From Lepus europaeus (lineage: Eukaryota; Chordata; Mammalia; Lagomorpha; Leporidae): a stretch of DNA of 64,000 nucleotides. Under the pieces are notes generated by a model. That model was not told where the DNA came from. It worked only from the letters and a program-made list of their open reading frames with translations, and ran no database searches. The stretch lies in the NCBI RefSeq assembly GCF_033115175.1, contig NC_084847.1, positions 44,997,905 to 45,061,904 of the forward strand, given 5' to 3'. The position numbers were made by a program, and so were the translations under genes. Shown piece after piece: positions 46,056 through 56,133 of the stretch (the first letter of the stretch is position 1; each line of letters starts with the position of its first letter).

Positions 46056-46312
46056 GGGCCAGTGCTATAGTATATATGGGTCCCAGTTCAAGTCCCAACT
46101 GATCCAATTCTATTCCAGCTCCATGCTAATGTGCCTAGGAAAGCAGTGGAGGATGGCCCAAGTACCCATGACCCCTGCACCCACATGGGAACCCAGACTA
46201 AGGTCCTGTTCGTGGTTTTGGATTGGCTCATCTCCAGCCATTTGAGTAGTGAACCAGAGGATGGATGACTGACCTCTCTACCTCTCTCTGTAACCCTGTC
46301 TTTAAAATAGCA
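46056..46312 (+). mobile_element. CSINE with deleted head
   Basis: Plus-strand SINE that jumps from GGGGCCAGTGCTATAGTATA straight to TGGGTCCCAGTTCAAGTCC, so about 50 bp of the tRNA-like head are missing. The CT tract is short. Confidence 0.85.
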
Positions 46313-46317
46313 AAACA

Positions 46318-46682
46318 GGGGCTGGCACCATGCTGCACTTGGTTAATCTTCTGCCTCCAGTGCCAACATCCCATATGGGCACCAGGTTCTAGCCCCGGTT
46401 GCTCCTCTTCCAGTCCAGCTCTCTGCTGTGTCCTAGGAGGGAAGTGGAGGATGGCCCAAGTGCTTGGGCCCCTGCACCCACCCGTGTGAGAGACCAGGAA
46501 GAAGCACCTGGCTCCTGGCTTCAGATTGGTGCAGTGCCGGCCGTAGCAGCCATTTGGGGAGTGAACTAGCAGAAGGAAGACCTTTCTCTCTGTCTCTCTC
46601 TCTCACTGTCTTTAGCTCTACCTGTCAAATAAATTAAAAAATAAAATAGTAAAATAAATCTTTAAAAAATAAAAAAAGAATG
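46318..46682 (+). mobile_element. CSINE, second-type head, in tandem with the previous one
   Basis: Plus-strand SINE with GGTTAATCTTCTGCCTCC in the head. It starts 6 bp after the previous element's tail, which suggests insertion into that A-rich tail. Confidence 0.92.
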
Positions 46683-47292
46683 TGGAAAGAATTGAGCTCA
46701 GGTAAATAATCATACCATCACTAGCTTAGTGTTTTTTAAAAAAGAAATGTCTATGTGTAGCAATTATTCTCTGCCCTTAGTGCTATCATTTCAAAGATAT
46801 GAGCAAATATAGAATGAGATTCAACTAATAATAAATAAGCACTTTCTATAAATTATTTTAAAATATAGAATATTAGGGTGTTTCAAATGAAGAAATATTT
46901 TTTACAAAAATTCTCATATATGTGCCAAAAATACCATGTAACATATTTTATTCACATGTGCAGTGCTGATATTTGTGCTTTTTGGGCAAATTATTATCTT
47001 TAAAAAATTTAATATAGAAAGGCTTAACACAGGAAAATAACAAAAATTCTTAAAATGGCAAATCAGCTTGGAAGGAACAAGTTACAACTTCCAAGATATG
47101 AGAGTGAATCCAGAGAATGAGCCAGAGAAGCAGTCAACCAAGAAGCCAATGCCCCATCTTGATAGGGGTGACAAAAAGATATTAAACCCATGTGCCTTGT
47201 ACAACATTGCCACAGATAAGTGAAATAAACAATAGAAATGAAGTGACTGAAAATCTCAGTTTTGATATACCGATGCATCAGAAATAAGTAAC
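46683..47292. other. Unassigned stretch before the CREB1 fragment
   Basis: About 610 bp, AT-rich at first and mixed from about 47,055. It does not match the CREB1 5' coding or leader sequence that I know, so the CREB1 copy is 5' truncated here. Confidence 0.4.
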
Positions 47293-48008
47293 TGCCAGCA
47301 GCTCATGCAACATCATCTGCTCCCACTGTAACATTAGTACAACTGCCCAATGGGCAGACAGTTCAAGTCCATGGAGTTATTCAGGCGGCCCAGCCATCAG
47401 TTATTCAGTCTCCACAAGTCCAAACAGTCCAGATTTCAACTACTGCAGAAAGTGAAGATTCACAGGAGTCAGTGGATAGTGTAACTGATTCCCAAAAACG
47501 AAGGGAAATTCTTTCAAGGAGGCCTTCCTACAGAAAAATTTTGAATGACTTATCTTCTGATGCACCAGGAGTGCCAAGGATTGAAGAAGAGAAATCTGAA
47601 GAGGAGACTTCAGCACCTGCTATCACCACTGTAACGATGCCGACTCTGATTTACCAAACTAGCAGTGGACAGTATATTGCCATTACCCAGGGAGGAGCAA
47701 TACAACTGGCTAACAATGGTACCGATGGGGTACAGGGCCTGCAAACATTAACCATGACCAATGCAGCTGCCACTCAGCCGGGTACTACCATTCTACAGTA
47801 TGCACAGACCACGGATGGACAACAGATCTTAGTGCCCAGCAACCAAGTTGTTGTTCAAGCTGCTTCTGGAGATGTACAAACATACCAGATCTGCACAGCA
47901 CCCACTAGCACCATTGCCCCTGGAGTTGTTATGGCTTCTTTCCCAGCACTTCCTACACAGCCTGCCGAAGAAGCAGCATGGAAGAGAGAGGTTTGTCTAA
48001 TGAAGAAC
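47293..48008 (+). pseudogene. CREB1P: CREB1 retro-fragment (internal part of the coding sequence, short isoform)
   Basis: The fragment encodes an uninterrupted stretch of CREB1, the cAMP-response-element-binding transcription factor, without introns. It begins at PAAHATSSAPTVTLVQLPNG (about codon 43) and ends at VCLMKN, just before the basic region. The kinase-inducible domain is present, including RRPSYRKIL with the PKA-target serine, and so is most of the glutamine-rich Q2 domain (ITQGGAIQLANNG, TTILQYAQTTDGQQIL). VQTVQ runs directly into ISTTAESEDS, so the 14-residue alternative exon is absent, as in the shorter splice form. No stop or frameshift is seen over 716 bp. Substitutions include Arg-to-Cys and Arg-to-Trp of the CpG-decay type (QICTAP, EEAAWKREVC). 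The basic region, leucine zipper and N-terminus are missing, so no DNA-binding protein could result. The 3' end joins a SINE tail directly. Confidence 0.93.
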
Positions 48009-48235
48009 TGCTCTCTGGTATGGCCTGGGAAAGCCGTGGAAGTTGGCCCAAGTACTTGAGCCCCTGCACCCACATTAAGAGACCTGGAAGAAGCTCCTGG
48101 CTCCTGTCTTCCGATCCACCCAGCTCGGTCATTGCAGCCATCTGGGGAGTGAACCAGCAGATAAAGACCTGTCTGTCTCTCCCTCACTTTTTCTGTAACT
48201 CTACCTCTCAAATAAATATTTGGAAAGCAGAAAAA
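48009..48235 (+). mobile_element. CSINE 3' part fused to the CREB1 fragment
   Basis: The SINE starts internally at GCTCTCTGGTATGGCCTGGG and continues to a normal AAATAAATATTTGG tail and A-run. There is no gap and no intervening A-run between the CREB1 codons and the SINE. Confidence 0.92.
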
Positions 48236-49384
48236 AAAATATATATATAGTTTAGTTTTCACTCTGGAAATAAGGTACCAGAATTTGGGCCTTTAAAAGT
48301 TTCCTTTCACATAACTCTACATATAGGAGTTATCCTTAAAATATTTAAGTCCATATAGTGAGGAAATAGGAAACCAAAATAATGTGGAAAGAACAAGTTG
48401 CAAGATTGTAAACTATGTATAGAAAAGTATTGATGAGAAAGTGAAGAGGTGAAAATATTATGAATAAAGTAAATATAAAACATGGGTGAGAACTGCACAG
48501 GGATGGTAAGAGGGCTGGTGAGCAAGCATATTGAGAACAATGGATCCGGTTAAATATAGCGCTGGGATATAAAGCTATAGCAAATAAGTGCACAGTTACA
48601 AAAACATGAAGGTTAGCAAGAAGACTGAAATATCCAAACATGGATGATTTAAAAGACTCTATGCTTACAAACTCTTGAACTACAAAATGCGGTGTGTCAA
48701 AAAGACACAAAAGTATACATAATCACACTTCATAACATCAGGGGAGAAAAAAATTAGAAACAATAAGAGGAATACAGAGATCATTCACAGAGGTGACTAA
48801 AATAATCCTTTTAACAACTTGTATGGTGCTGTAAAACAGACATAAAATTAATCATGCCAAAAGCAATTATTTGAGCTAGAGTTGGATCCTTAGGTAAAAT
48901 CTAGTTAATGGACCAAGACGAATAAAACATAATCAAAAATAAACACAGAGATTTGATTACCAATAGGAGCTTTCTAAACCTACCTGTCAAGAAGAAATAT
49001 TTTTCTACAGTAAAGAAAATGAAATAAGATGATACATGACATGCATCAAACTATGATTTACACTGAAGTAAAGAATTGATAATCCTTGAGGCATCAAATT
49101 TAAAAACTATTAAGATATTATCAAATAATTGTGCTTCATTTTAATCTGATAAAGTGTCATTTTGCTCTTAAAACTGTACATATGAAATAAGGAATGTTCC
49201 TCTTACAGAAATAAAAAATAATCTTATGCTACTGAATAACTTAATTGCATTAGAATATATTTTTCAAGAAAAATATCCCATCACAATATTAGTAAACATT
49301 AGTGGCTCTTACATTGTGTGCTTTTCAGAATATTGATTACTCTCTTATCAGAACTGAGCAGCACCACAGGACTAACCATAGCAT
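48236..49384. other. Unassigned AT-rich stretch
   Basis: About 1.15 kb starting with a short (TA)n. No gene. Short frames at 48,307-48,710 (minus) have no family resemblance. Confidence 0.4.
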
Positions 49385-49685
49385 AAGCATTAAATACTAA
49401 CTTCCAGATACTCAGACTTTGCTGTATGTCCACCACACATGGACTGAGATAGACAGGATGATGAGGTTAAGGTGGTAGGTGACCACAAAGGCACTCACCA
49501 GCAGGATGGTCTGGGTGGCCTTTTACTCTGGGAAGGTTGCTGGGCAGAGGCGGCTCATGCTGCCCAGTTGGTGGGACCTCCTCTGAAGTCTCGACAAAAG
49601 AATCACCATGTGCATACTTGAAAACAGCATGACTCCTACAAGTAAGACATCCTTGGATGTGGATATTGTCATATTGGAATATAAC
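49385..49685 (-). pseudogene. Type-1 vomeronasal receptor (V1R) pseudogene fragment
   Basis: On the minus strand, one frame from about 49,680 downward reads SKDVLLVGVMLFSSMHMVIL, then LSRLQRRSHQLGSM, then KATQTILLVSAFVVTYHLN. This matches the V1R pheromone-receptor pattern of transmembrane segment 5, the intracellular loop with RHxxRxQH-like residues, and the P-E-x-[RK]-A-T-x-T-I-L-L start of segment 6. A stop codon at 49,523-49,525 sits where the family usually has an arginine or similar residue before A-T. A second stop follows the segment-6 region. Segments 1-4 and 7 are not seen, so about 100 of roughly 300 residues remain. V1R genes have a single coding exon and often decay, so a genomic relic is more likely than a retrocopy. 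The exact V1R subfamily is not assignable. Confidence 0.8.
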
Positions 49686-50012
49686 CTCCTAATCATTTAA
49701 TATATAATATTAAAGTACAGCTTAATCTCCCTCTATAAGAACAAGCATGTTATATCCAGGGACAAAGAATTGGTTTTCAGGCTTGAGCTATGAGTACAAG
49801 ATAGCATACATTGCTATTACACAAATTTGTGGTACATCTACATAATGCAAATCATCCTACCCTCTTGGCACTGTTCATCAAGTTAACAGCAATTCTAACC
49901 TTCTGCCCATACTGTCTACCACACAAAAAGTTAAAAAGTCTTCACTCTCCTTCTGGGAGCCAATTAAGACCTAAAACACCTCCAGTAGCACCTTTCTCAT
50001 GAATTCGACCTT
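49686..50012. other. Unassigned stretch left of the intact L1
   Basis: About 330 bp of AT-rich DNA, possibly including decayed upstream V1R sequence. It is the target locus of the L1 insertion. Confidence 0.4.
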
Positions 50013-50026
50013 AAGAATCATATGCA
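50013..50026. repeat. Left target-site duplication of the intact L1
   Basis: AAGAATCATATGCA, identical to 56,120-56,133. The preceding TT gives a TT|AAGA cleavage context, as expected for the L1 endonuclease. Confidence 0.97.
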
Positions 50027-50610
50027 GGGGAGCCAGCCGGGCGGCGGAAGCGGAGCCGTGTGCGGCGGGAGCCAGCCGGGCGGCGGAAGCGGAGCCGTGT
50101 GCGGCGGGAGCCAGCCGGGCGGCGGAAGCGGAGCCGTGTGCGGCGGGAGCCAGCCGGGCGGCGGGAGCCGTGTGCGGCGGGAGCCAGCCGGGCGGCGGGA
50201 GCCGTGTGCGGCGGGAGCCGTGTGCGGCGGGAGCCGTGTGCGGCGGGAGCCGTGTGCGGCGGGAGCCGTGTGCGGCGGGAGCCGTGCCACAGAACCTCGC
50301 CAGCGCGGGAACCAACGGAGGAGGGTAAGACCTCAGAAATCCAAGACATTGAGGGGGGAGGGAAACAGAGGCCTCACCCTTCACTCAACAAGCAAAACAA
50401 AGAGCACTGCGATTTTACATATCTAAAGCGCAGCCAAACTCAATAACTTTAGCAAAACTGGAGAACACATTGAGGGCTGAATAAACTCTTGGTGTGGTCC
50501 CAGAGGTAGATCAAACGAATACTCACAGAGGCCAGATTTCAACTACCCTCAACTCCACTCCCAACTGAGTCAAAAAAAAAAAACAAAAAAAACCATAAAT
50601 TATCTCCAAC
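50027..50610 (+). promoter_or_regulatory. L1 5' UTR with GC-rich tandem repeats
   Basis: Starts with about three 39-bp units (GGGAGCCAGCCGGGCGGCGG, then AAGCGGAGCCGTGTGCGGC), then two 34-bp units lacking AAGCG, then four 16-bp units (GGGAGCCGTGTGCGGC) and a partial one, ending near 50,290. The rest (50,291-50,610) is non-repetitive leader. L1 5' UTRs hold an internal RNA polymerase II promoter, and the CpG-dense repeats are the likely promoter part. The stepwise shortening suggests successive internal deletions spread by tandem duplication. The A-run at 50,572-50,591 lies just before ORF1. Confidence 0.85.
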
Positions 50611-51648
50611 ATGCCAAACAATAAACATAGAAGCCGAGGTAACAAAAGCAAGGAGGACACTATGACGCCCCCAAATGAGAAAGACACACCAAAGCAAGAT
50701 TATGAAGATGAAGAGATAGAGGAAATGCAAGAAGCAGATCTCAAAAAAGTGATAGGAACATTAAGAAATTTTCAAAAACAAATTCTTGAACTACAGAAAT
50801 CCTTAATGGACAAGGTAGAAAATCTCTCCCGTGAAAATGAAATATTAAGGAGAAATCAAAATGAAATGAAAAAACTAGTAGAACATAAAATTGAGATAGT
50901 GACAAAAAACCTCAATGAAATGAAGAACTCAATAGATCAAATGGCAAACACACTAGAGAGCCTTAAAAACAGAATGGGTGAAGCAGAAGAGAGAATATCG
51001 GAATTAGAAGACAGAGAACAGGAAAGGAAACAGTCAAATCAAAGAAAAGAAGAAGAAATCAGAAATCTAAAAAATACTGTCAGGAATCTACAGGATACTA
51101 TTAAAAAACCCAACATTCGGGTTCTAGGAGTTCCTGAAGGCATGGAAAGGGAGAAAGGATTAGAAGGCCTTTTTAGTGAGATACTAGCAGAAAATTTCCC
51201 AGGGTTGGAGAAAGACAGAGGCATCCTAGTACAGGAAGCTCATAGAACCCCTAATAAACATGACCAAAAGAGAACCTCACCACGTCACGTCATAATCAAA
51301 TTCACCACAGTGAAACACAAAGAAAAGATCCTAAAATGTGCAAGAGAGAAACGCCAGATTACTCTCAGAGGATCTCCAATTAGACTTACAGCTGACTTCT
51401 CATCAGAAACCCTACAAGCCAGGAGAGAATGGCAAGATATAGCCCAGGTACTAAGAGAGAAAAACTGCCAGCCCAGAATATTATATCCTGCAAAGCTCTC
51501 ATTTGTGAATGAAGGTGAAATAAAGACCTTTCACAGCAAACAGAAACTGAAAGAATTTGTCGCCACTCGTCCAGCCCTGCAAAAGATGCTTAAAGATGTA
51601 TTACATACAGAAACACAGAAACACGGTAGCCAATATGAAGGAAGGTAA
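50611..51648 (+). CDS. L1 ORF1 protein (RNA-binding chaperone), 345 aa
   Basis: ORF1p trimerises, coats the L1 RNA in the cytoplasm and acts as a nucleic-acid chaperone in the L1 particle. The N-terminus is short, polar and acidic (residues 1-45, with a [14 protein letters not shown] cluster). Residues about 46-162 form a long heptad coiled coil ([13 protein letters not shown]) that would make the trimer. The RRM domain begins at about 167 ([11 protein letters not shown]) and runs to about 255. The C-terminal domain follows, with the conserved RREW (271-274) and YPAKLSF (292-298). The length fits mammalian ORF1p (about 340-370). The start is the first ATG after the leader, in an AACATGC context. 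The 3' end lies 68 bp from the ORF2 start in another frame. No defect is visible. Confidence 0.97.
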   Translation: MPNNKHRSRGNKSKEDTMTPPNEKDTPKQDYEDEEIEEMQEADLKKVIGTLRNFQKQILELQKSLMDKVENLSRENEILRRNQNEMKKLVEHKIEIVTKNLNEMKNSIDQMANTLESLKNRMGEAEERISELEDREQERKQSNQRKEEEIRNLKNTVRNLQDTIKKPNIRVLGVPEGMEREKGLEGLFSEILAENFPGLEKDRGILVQEAHRTPNKHDQKRTSPRHVIIKFTTVKHKEKILKCAREKRQITLRGSPIRLTADFSSETLQARREWQDIAQVLREKNCQPRILYPAKLSFVNEGEIKTFHSKQKLKEFVATRPALQKMLKDVLHTETQKHGSQYEGR

Positions 51649-51716
51649 AGGAAGGAAACCTCACAACAAAAGAACACAGGAATCTCAAACCAGATATCAG
51701 AAAATATCTTTGGCAA

Positions 51717-54700
51717 ATGGCAGGGCAAAGTTACTCCTTCTCAATAGTAACATTGAATGTTAATGGCTTGAACTGTCCAGTTAAAAGACACCGATTGGCG
51801 GACTGGGTTAAGGAACAAAACCCATCTTTTTGCTGCTTACAAGAAACTCATCTTTCCAACAATGATCCATACAGACTGAAAGTGAAAGGCTGGAAAAAGA
51901 TATACCATGCCAACAGAAATGAAAAAAGAGCAGGCGTAGCCATCTTAATATCGGACAACATAAACTTTACCATAAAAAATGTCAGGAGAGACAAAGAGGG
52001 ACACTATTTAATGATTAAGGGATCCATTCAACAGGAAGATATAACAATTATCAATGTATATGCACCGAATCACAGGGCACCAGCTTATTTAAAGGACTTG
52101 TTAAGGGACTTAAAGGGAGACTTAGACCCCAATACAATAGTACTGGGGGACTTCAATACTCCACTCTCAGAGATAGACAGATCAACAGGACAGAAGATCA
52201 ACAAGGAGACAGCAGATTTAAATGACACTATAGCTCAAATGGATCTAACAGATATCTACAGAACATTTCATCCTACATCTAAGGACTTTACATTCTTCTC
52301 AGCAGTATACGGAACCTTCTCTAGGATTGACCACATACTAGGCCATAAAGCAAGTCTCAGCAAATTCAAAAGAATTAGAATCATACCATGCAGCTTCTCA
52401 GACCACAAAGGAATCAAATTGGAAATTAGCAACTCGGGAATCCCCAGAGCACATGCAAACACATGGAGATTGAACAACATGCTCCTGAATGAACAATGGG
52501 TCATAGAAGAAATTAAAAGAGAAATCAAAAATTTTCTGGAAGTAAATGAGGATAACAACACAACATACCAAAACCTATGGGATACAACAAAAGCAGTGCT
52601 AAGAGGAAAGTTTATATCAATAGGTGCCTACATCAAGAAATTGGAGAGGCACCAAATAGATGAGCTTTCAAGTCATCTCAAGGATCTAGAAAATCTGCAG
52701 CAAACCAAACCCAAACCCAGTAGAAGAAGGGAAATAATTAAAATCAAAGAAGAAATCAACAGGATTGAATCCAAAAAAACATTACAAAAAATCAGCCAAA
52801 CGAGGAGCTGGTTTTTTGAAAAAATAAACAAAATTGACACCCCATTGGCCCAACTCACTAAAAAAAGAAGAGAAAAGACCCAAATCAATAGGATCAGAGA
52901 TGAAAAAGGAAACATAACAACAGACACCACAGAAATAAAAAGAATCATCAGAAATTACTACAAGGACTTGTATGCCAGCAAACAGGGAAATCTATCAGAA
53001 ATGGACAGATTCTTGGACACATACAACCTACCTAAATTGAGCCAGGAATACATAGGAAACCTAAACAGACCCATAACTGACACAGAAATTGAAACAGTAA
53101 TAAAGGCCCTCCCAACAAAGAAAAGCCCAGGACCAGATGGACTCACCGCTGAGTTCTACCAGACATTTAGAGAAGAACTAACTCCAATGCTTCTCAAACT
53201 ATTCAGAGCAATCGAAAAAGAAGGAATTCTCCCAAATTCTTTCTATGAAGCCAGCATCACCTTAATTCCTAAGCCGGAAAAAGATGCAGCATTGAAAGAG
53301 AATTACAGACAAATATCCCTGATGAACATAGATGCAAAAATCCTCAATAAAATTCTGGCCAATAGAATGCAACAACACATCAGAAAGATCATCCACCCAG
53401 ACCAAGTTGGATTTATCCCTGGTATGCAAGGATGGTTCAACGTCCGCAAAACAATCAACGTAACACACCACATTAACAGGCTGCAGAAGAAAAACCATAT
53501 GATTCTCTCAATAGACGCAGAGAAAGCATTTGATAAAATACAACACCCTTTCATGATGAAAACTCTAAGCAAACTGGGTATGGAAGGAACATTCCTCAAT
53601 ACAATCAAAGCAATATATGAAAAGCCCACAGCCAACATCCTATTGAATGGGGAAAAGTTGGAAGCATTTCCGCTGAGATCTGGCACCAGACAGGGATGCC
53701 CACTCTCACCGCTGCTATTCAATATAGTTCTGGAAGTTTTAGCTAGAGCTATTAGGCAAGAAAAAGAAATTAAAGGGATACAAATCGGGAAGGAAGAAGT
53801 CAAACTATCCCTCTTTGCAGATGATATGATTCTTTATTTAGGGGACCCAAAGAACTCTACTAAGAGACTATTGGAACTCATCGAAGAGTTTGGCAAAGTA
53901 GCAGGATATAAAATCAATCCACAAAAATCAACAGCCTTTGTATACACAGGCAATGCCACGGCCGAGGAAGAACTTCTAAAATCAATCCCATTCACAATAG
54001 CCACAAAAACAATCAAATACCTTGGAATAAACTTAACCAAGGACGTTAAAGAACTCTATGATGAAAACTACAAAACCTTAAAGAAAGAAATAGAAGAGGA
54101 TACCAAAAAATGGAGAAATCTTCCATGCTCATGGATTGGAAGAATCAATATCATCAAAATGTCTATTCTCCCAAAAGCAATTTATACATTCAATGCAATA
54201 CCAATCAAGATACCAAAGACATTCTTCTCAGATCTGGAAAAAATGATACTGAAATTCATATGGAGACACAGAAGACCTCGAATAGCCAAAGCTATCTTGT
54301 ACAACAAAAACAAAGCCGGAGGCATCACAATCCCAGATTTCAGGGCATACTACAGGGCAGTTATTATCAAAACAGCATGGTACTGGTACAGAAACAGATG
54401 GATAGACCAATGGAACAGAATAGAAACACCAGAAATCAATCCAAACATCTACAGCCAACTTATATTTGATCAAAGACCCAAAACTAATGCCTGGAATAAG
54501 GACAGTCTATTCAATAAATGGTGCTGGGAAAACTGGATTTCCATATGCAGAAGCTTGAATCAAGACCCATACCTTTCTCCTTACACAAAAATTCACTCAA
54601 TGTGGATTAAAGACTTAAATCTACGGCCCGAAACCATCAAATTATTAGAGAGCATTGGAGAAACCCTGCAAGATATAGGTACAGGCAAAGACTTTTTGGA

Positions 54701-55541
54701 AAAGACCCCAGGAGCACAGGCAGTCAAAACCAAAATTAACATTTGGGATTGCATCAAATTGAGAAGTTTCTGTACTTCGAAAGAAACAGTCAGGAAAGTG
54801 AAGAGGCAACCGACAGAATGGGAGAAAATATTTGCAAACTATACTACAGATAAAGGGTTGATAACCAGAATCTACAAAGAATTCAAGAAAATCCACAACA
54901 ACAGAAGAAACAACCCACTGAAGAGATGGGCCAAGGACCTCAATAGACACTTTTCAAAAGAAGAAATCCAAATGGCCAACAGACACATGAAAAAATGTTC
55001 AAGATCACTAGCAATCAGAGAAATGCAAATCAAAACCACAATGAGGTTTCACCTCACCCCGGTGAGAATGGCTCACATCCAGAAATCTACCAACAATAGA
55101 TGCTGGAGAGGATGTGGGGAAAAAGGGACACTAACCCACTGTTGGTGGGAATGCAAACTGGTTAAGCCATTATGGAAGTCAGTCTGGAGATTCCTCAGAA
55201 ACCTGAACATAACCCTACCATACAACCCAGCCGTCCCACTCCTTGGAATTTACCCAAAGGAAATTAATTTGGCTAATAAAAAAGCCATCTGCACATTAAT
55301 GTTTATTGCAGCTCAATTCACAATAGCTAAGACCTGGAACCAACCCAAATGCCCATCAACAGTAGACTGGATAAAGAAATTATGGGACATGTACTCCATA
55401 GTATACTATACAGCAGTAAGGAACAATGAAACCCAGTCATTTGAAACAAGATGGAGGGATCTGGAAAACATCATGCTGAGTGAATTAAGCCAGTCCCAAA
55501 GAGACAAATATCATTTGTTTTCCCTGATCGGCGACAACTAA
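51717..55541 (+). CDS. L1 ORF2 protein: endonuclease, reverse transcriptase, Cys motif, 1,274 aa
   Basis: ORF2p nicks target DNA and copies L1 RNA from the nick (target-primed reverse transcription). The APE-type endonuclease, residues 1-240, keeps the catalytic set in canonical positions: N14, E43, D145 and N147 (GDFNTP), D205 (SRIDH), D229 and H230 (SDH). The reverse transcriptase, about 500-770, has [24 protein letters not shown] and FADD with D702 and D703. The C-terminal zinc-knuckle-like motif is C1129-x3-C1133-x7-H1141-x4-C1146 (CWRGC, THCWWEC). Its length is one residue from the human protein. I chose the ATG at [10 protein letters not shown] because it places N14 correctly. Translation probably depends on the unconventional reinitiation known for L1. 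No stop, frameshift or catalytic change is seen. Confidence 0.98.
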   Translation: MAGQSYSFSIVTLNVNGLNCPVKRHRLADWVKEQNPSFCCLQETHLSNNDPYRLKVKGWKKIYHANRNEKRAGVAILISDNINFTIKNVRRDKEGHYLMIKGSIQQEDITIINVYAPNHRAPAYLKDLLRDLKGDLDPNTIVLGDFNTPLSEIDRSTGQKINKETADLNDTIAQMDLTDIYRTFHPTSKDFTFFSAVYGTFSRIDHILGHKASLSKFKRIRIIPCSFSDHKGIKLEISNSGIPRAHANTWRLNNMLLNEQWVIEEIKREIKNFLEVNEDNNTTYQNLWDTTKAVLRGKFISIGAYIKKLERHQIDELSSHLKDLENLQQTKPKPSRRREIIKIKEEINRIESKKTLQKISQTRSWFFEKINKIDTPLAQLTKKRREKTQINRIRDEKGNITTDTTEIKRIIRNYYKDLYASKQGNLSEMDRFLDTYNLPKLSQEYIGNLNRPITDTEIETVIKALPTKKSPGPDGLTAEFYQTFREELTPMLLKLFRAIEKEGILPNSFYEASITLIPKPEKDAALKENYRQISLMNIDAKILNKILANRMQQHIRKIIHPDQVGFIPGMQGWFNVRKTINVTHHINRLQKKNHMILSIDAEKAFDKIQHPFMMKTLSKLGMEGTFLNTIKAIYEKPTANILLNGEKLEAFPLRSGTRQGCPLSPLLFNIVLEVLARAIRQEKEIKGIQIGKEEVKLSLFADDMILYLGDPKNSTKRLLELIEEFGKVAGYKINPQKSTAFVYTGNATAEEELLKSIPFTIATKTIKYLGINLTKDVKELYDENYKTLKKEIEEDTKKWRNLPCSWIGRINIIKMSILPKAIYTFNAIPIKIPKTFFSDLEKMILKFIWRHRRPRIAKAILYNKNKAGGITIPDFRAYYRAVIIKTAWYWYRNRWIDQWNRIETPEINPNIYSQLIFDQRPKTNAWNKDSLFNKWCWENWISICRSLNQDPYLSPYTKIHSMWIKDLNLRPETIKLLESIGETLQDIGTGKDFLEKTPGAQAVKTKINIWDCIKLRSFCTSKETVRKVKRQPTEWEKIFANYTTDKGLITRIYKEFKKIHNNRRNNPLKRWAKDLNRHFSKEEIQMANRHMKKCSRSLAIREMQIKTTMRFHLTPVRMAHIQKSTNNRCWRGCGEKGTLTHCWWECKLVKPLWKSVWRFLRNLNITLPYNPAVPLLGIYPKEINLANKKAICTLMFIAAQFTIAKTWNQPKCPSTVDWIKKLWDMYSIVYYTAVRNNETQSFETRWRDLENIMLSELSQSQRDKYHLFSLIGDN

Positions 55542-56119
55542 CTGAGCACCAATGGGGAAACCTGCTGAAATGAAATGGACACTATAAGAAACAATGACCT
55601 GATCAGCTTAGGTCCTGACTCTAGATATAGAATGTAATACTTTATCCTTATACTTTGCGTTTCTGTGTGGGCACAAACTGATAAGCTCTTTACTAATGAT
55701 ATACTGAAGTGATCTTCTGTATATAAAGAGAATTGGAAATGAAAAAAAAAAATAACAACCTGATATTGAAGGGGAAATGGCATAGAAAGTTAATTAATTT
55801 GAAAAAAAATCATGTGGGTTCTCTGTCTTTAATGTGCTGTACATTGTTATTTGATGCTATAATTAGTAATCCAATGGTAGTTTTTTTCACTTTGTATTGC
55901 TATATGGGCAAAATGTTGAAAACTTTACCTAATATATACTAAGCTGATCTTCTGTGTACAAAGAGAATTGAAAATGAATCCTTACATGAATGGAAGGGGA
56001 GAGGGAGCGGGAGAGGGGAGGGTTGCGGGCGGGAGGGAAGTTACGGGAGGGGGGAAGCCATCGTAACCCATAAGCTGTACTTTGGAAATTTTTATTCATT
56101 AAATAAAAGTTAAAAAAAA
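55542..56119 (+). other. L1 3' UTR with internal duplication and G-rich polypurine tract
   Basis: A block of about 50 bp occurs twice, at 55,692-55,741 and 55,929-55,979 (CTAATGATATACTGAAGTG versus CTAATATATACTAAGCTG, both then GATCTTCTGT and AAAGAGAATTG). The tract 55,997-56,056 is G-rich (GGAAGGGGAGAGGGAGCGGG, GGGTTGCGGGCGGGAGGG) and can form G-quadruplexes, as in other mammalian L1 3' UTRs. The polyadenylation signal is at 56,102. Confidence 0.9.
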
Positions 56120-56133
56120 AAGAATCATATGCA
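56120..56133. repeat. Right target-site duplication of the intact L1
   Basis: AAGAATCATATGCA directly after the poly-A run, identical to 50,013-50,026. The first A is shared with the tail. Confidence 0.97.

Larger units (their letters stand above)
50027..56119 (+). mobile_element. Full-length, apparently intact LINE-1
   Basis: A 6.1-kb non-LTR retrotransposon with every expected part: GC-rich 5' UTR with tandem repeats, ORF1 (50,611-51,648), a 68-bp inter-ORF spacer, ORF2 (51,717-55,541), a 3' UTR of about 0.6 kb with a G-rich polypurine tract, AATAAA (56,102-56,107) and a poly-A run (56,112-56,120), all inside a perfect 14-bp target-site duplication. Both frames are open. L1 copies itself, and its proteins also mobilise SINEs and make processed pseudogenes, so elements like this one can explain most insertions in the window. 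The perfect duplication and open frames indicate a very recent insertion. Whether it is active cannot be decided from sequence alone. Confidence 0.98.

Noticed and set aside
48009-48059. An alternative CREB1 C-terminus continuing into the SINE frame
   Set aside because: The extra residues after VCLMKN are a translation of the CSINE body, not a CREB1 exon.
52268-54473. Minus-strand frames opposite the intact L1 ORF2
   Set aside because: They are shadows of ORF2 on the other strand, with no domains.
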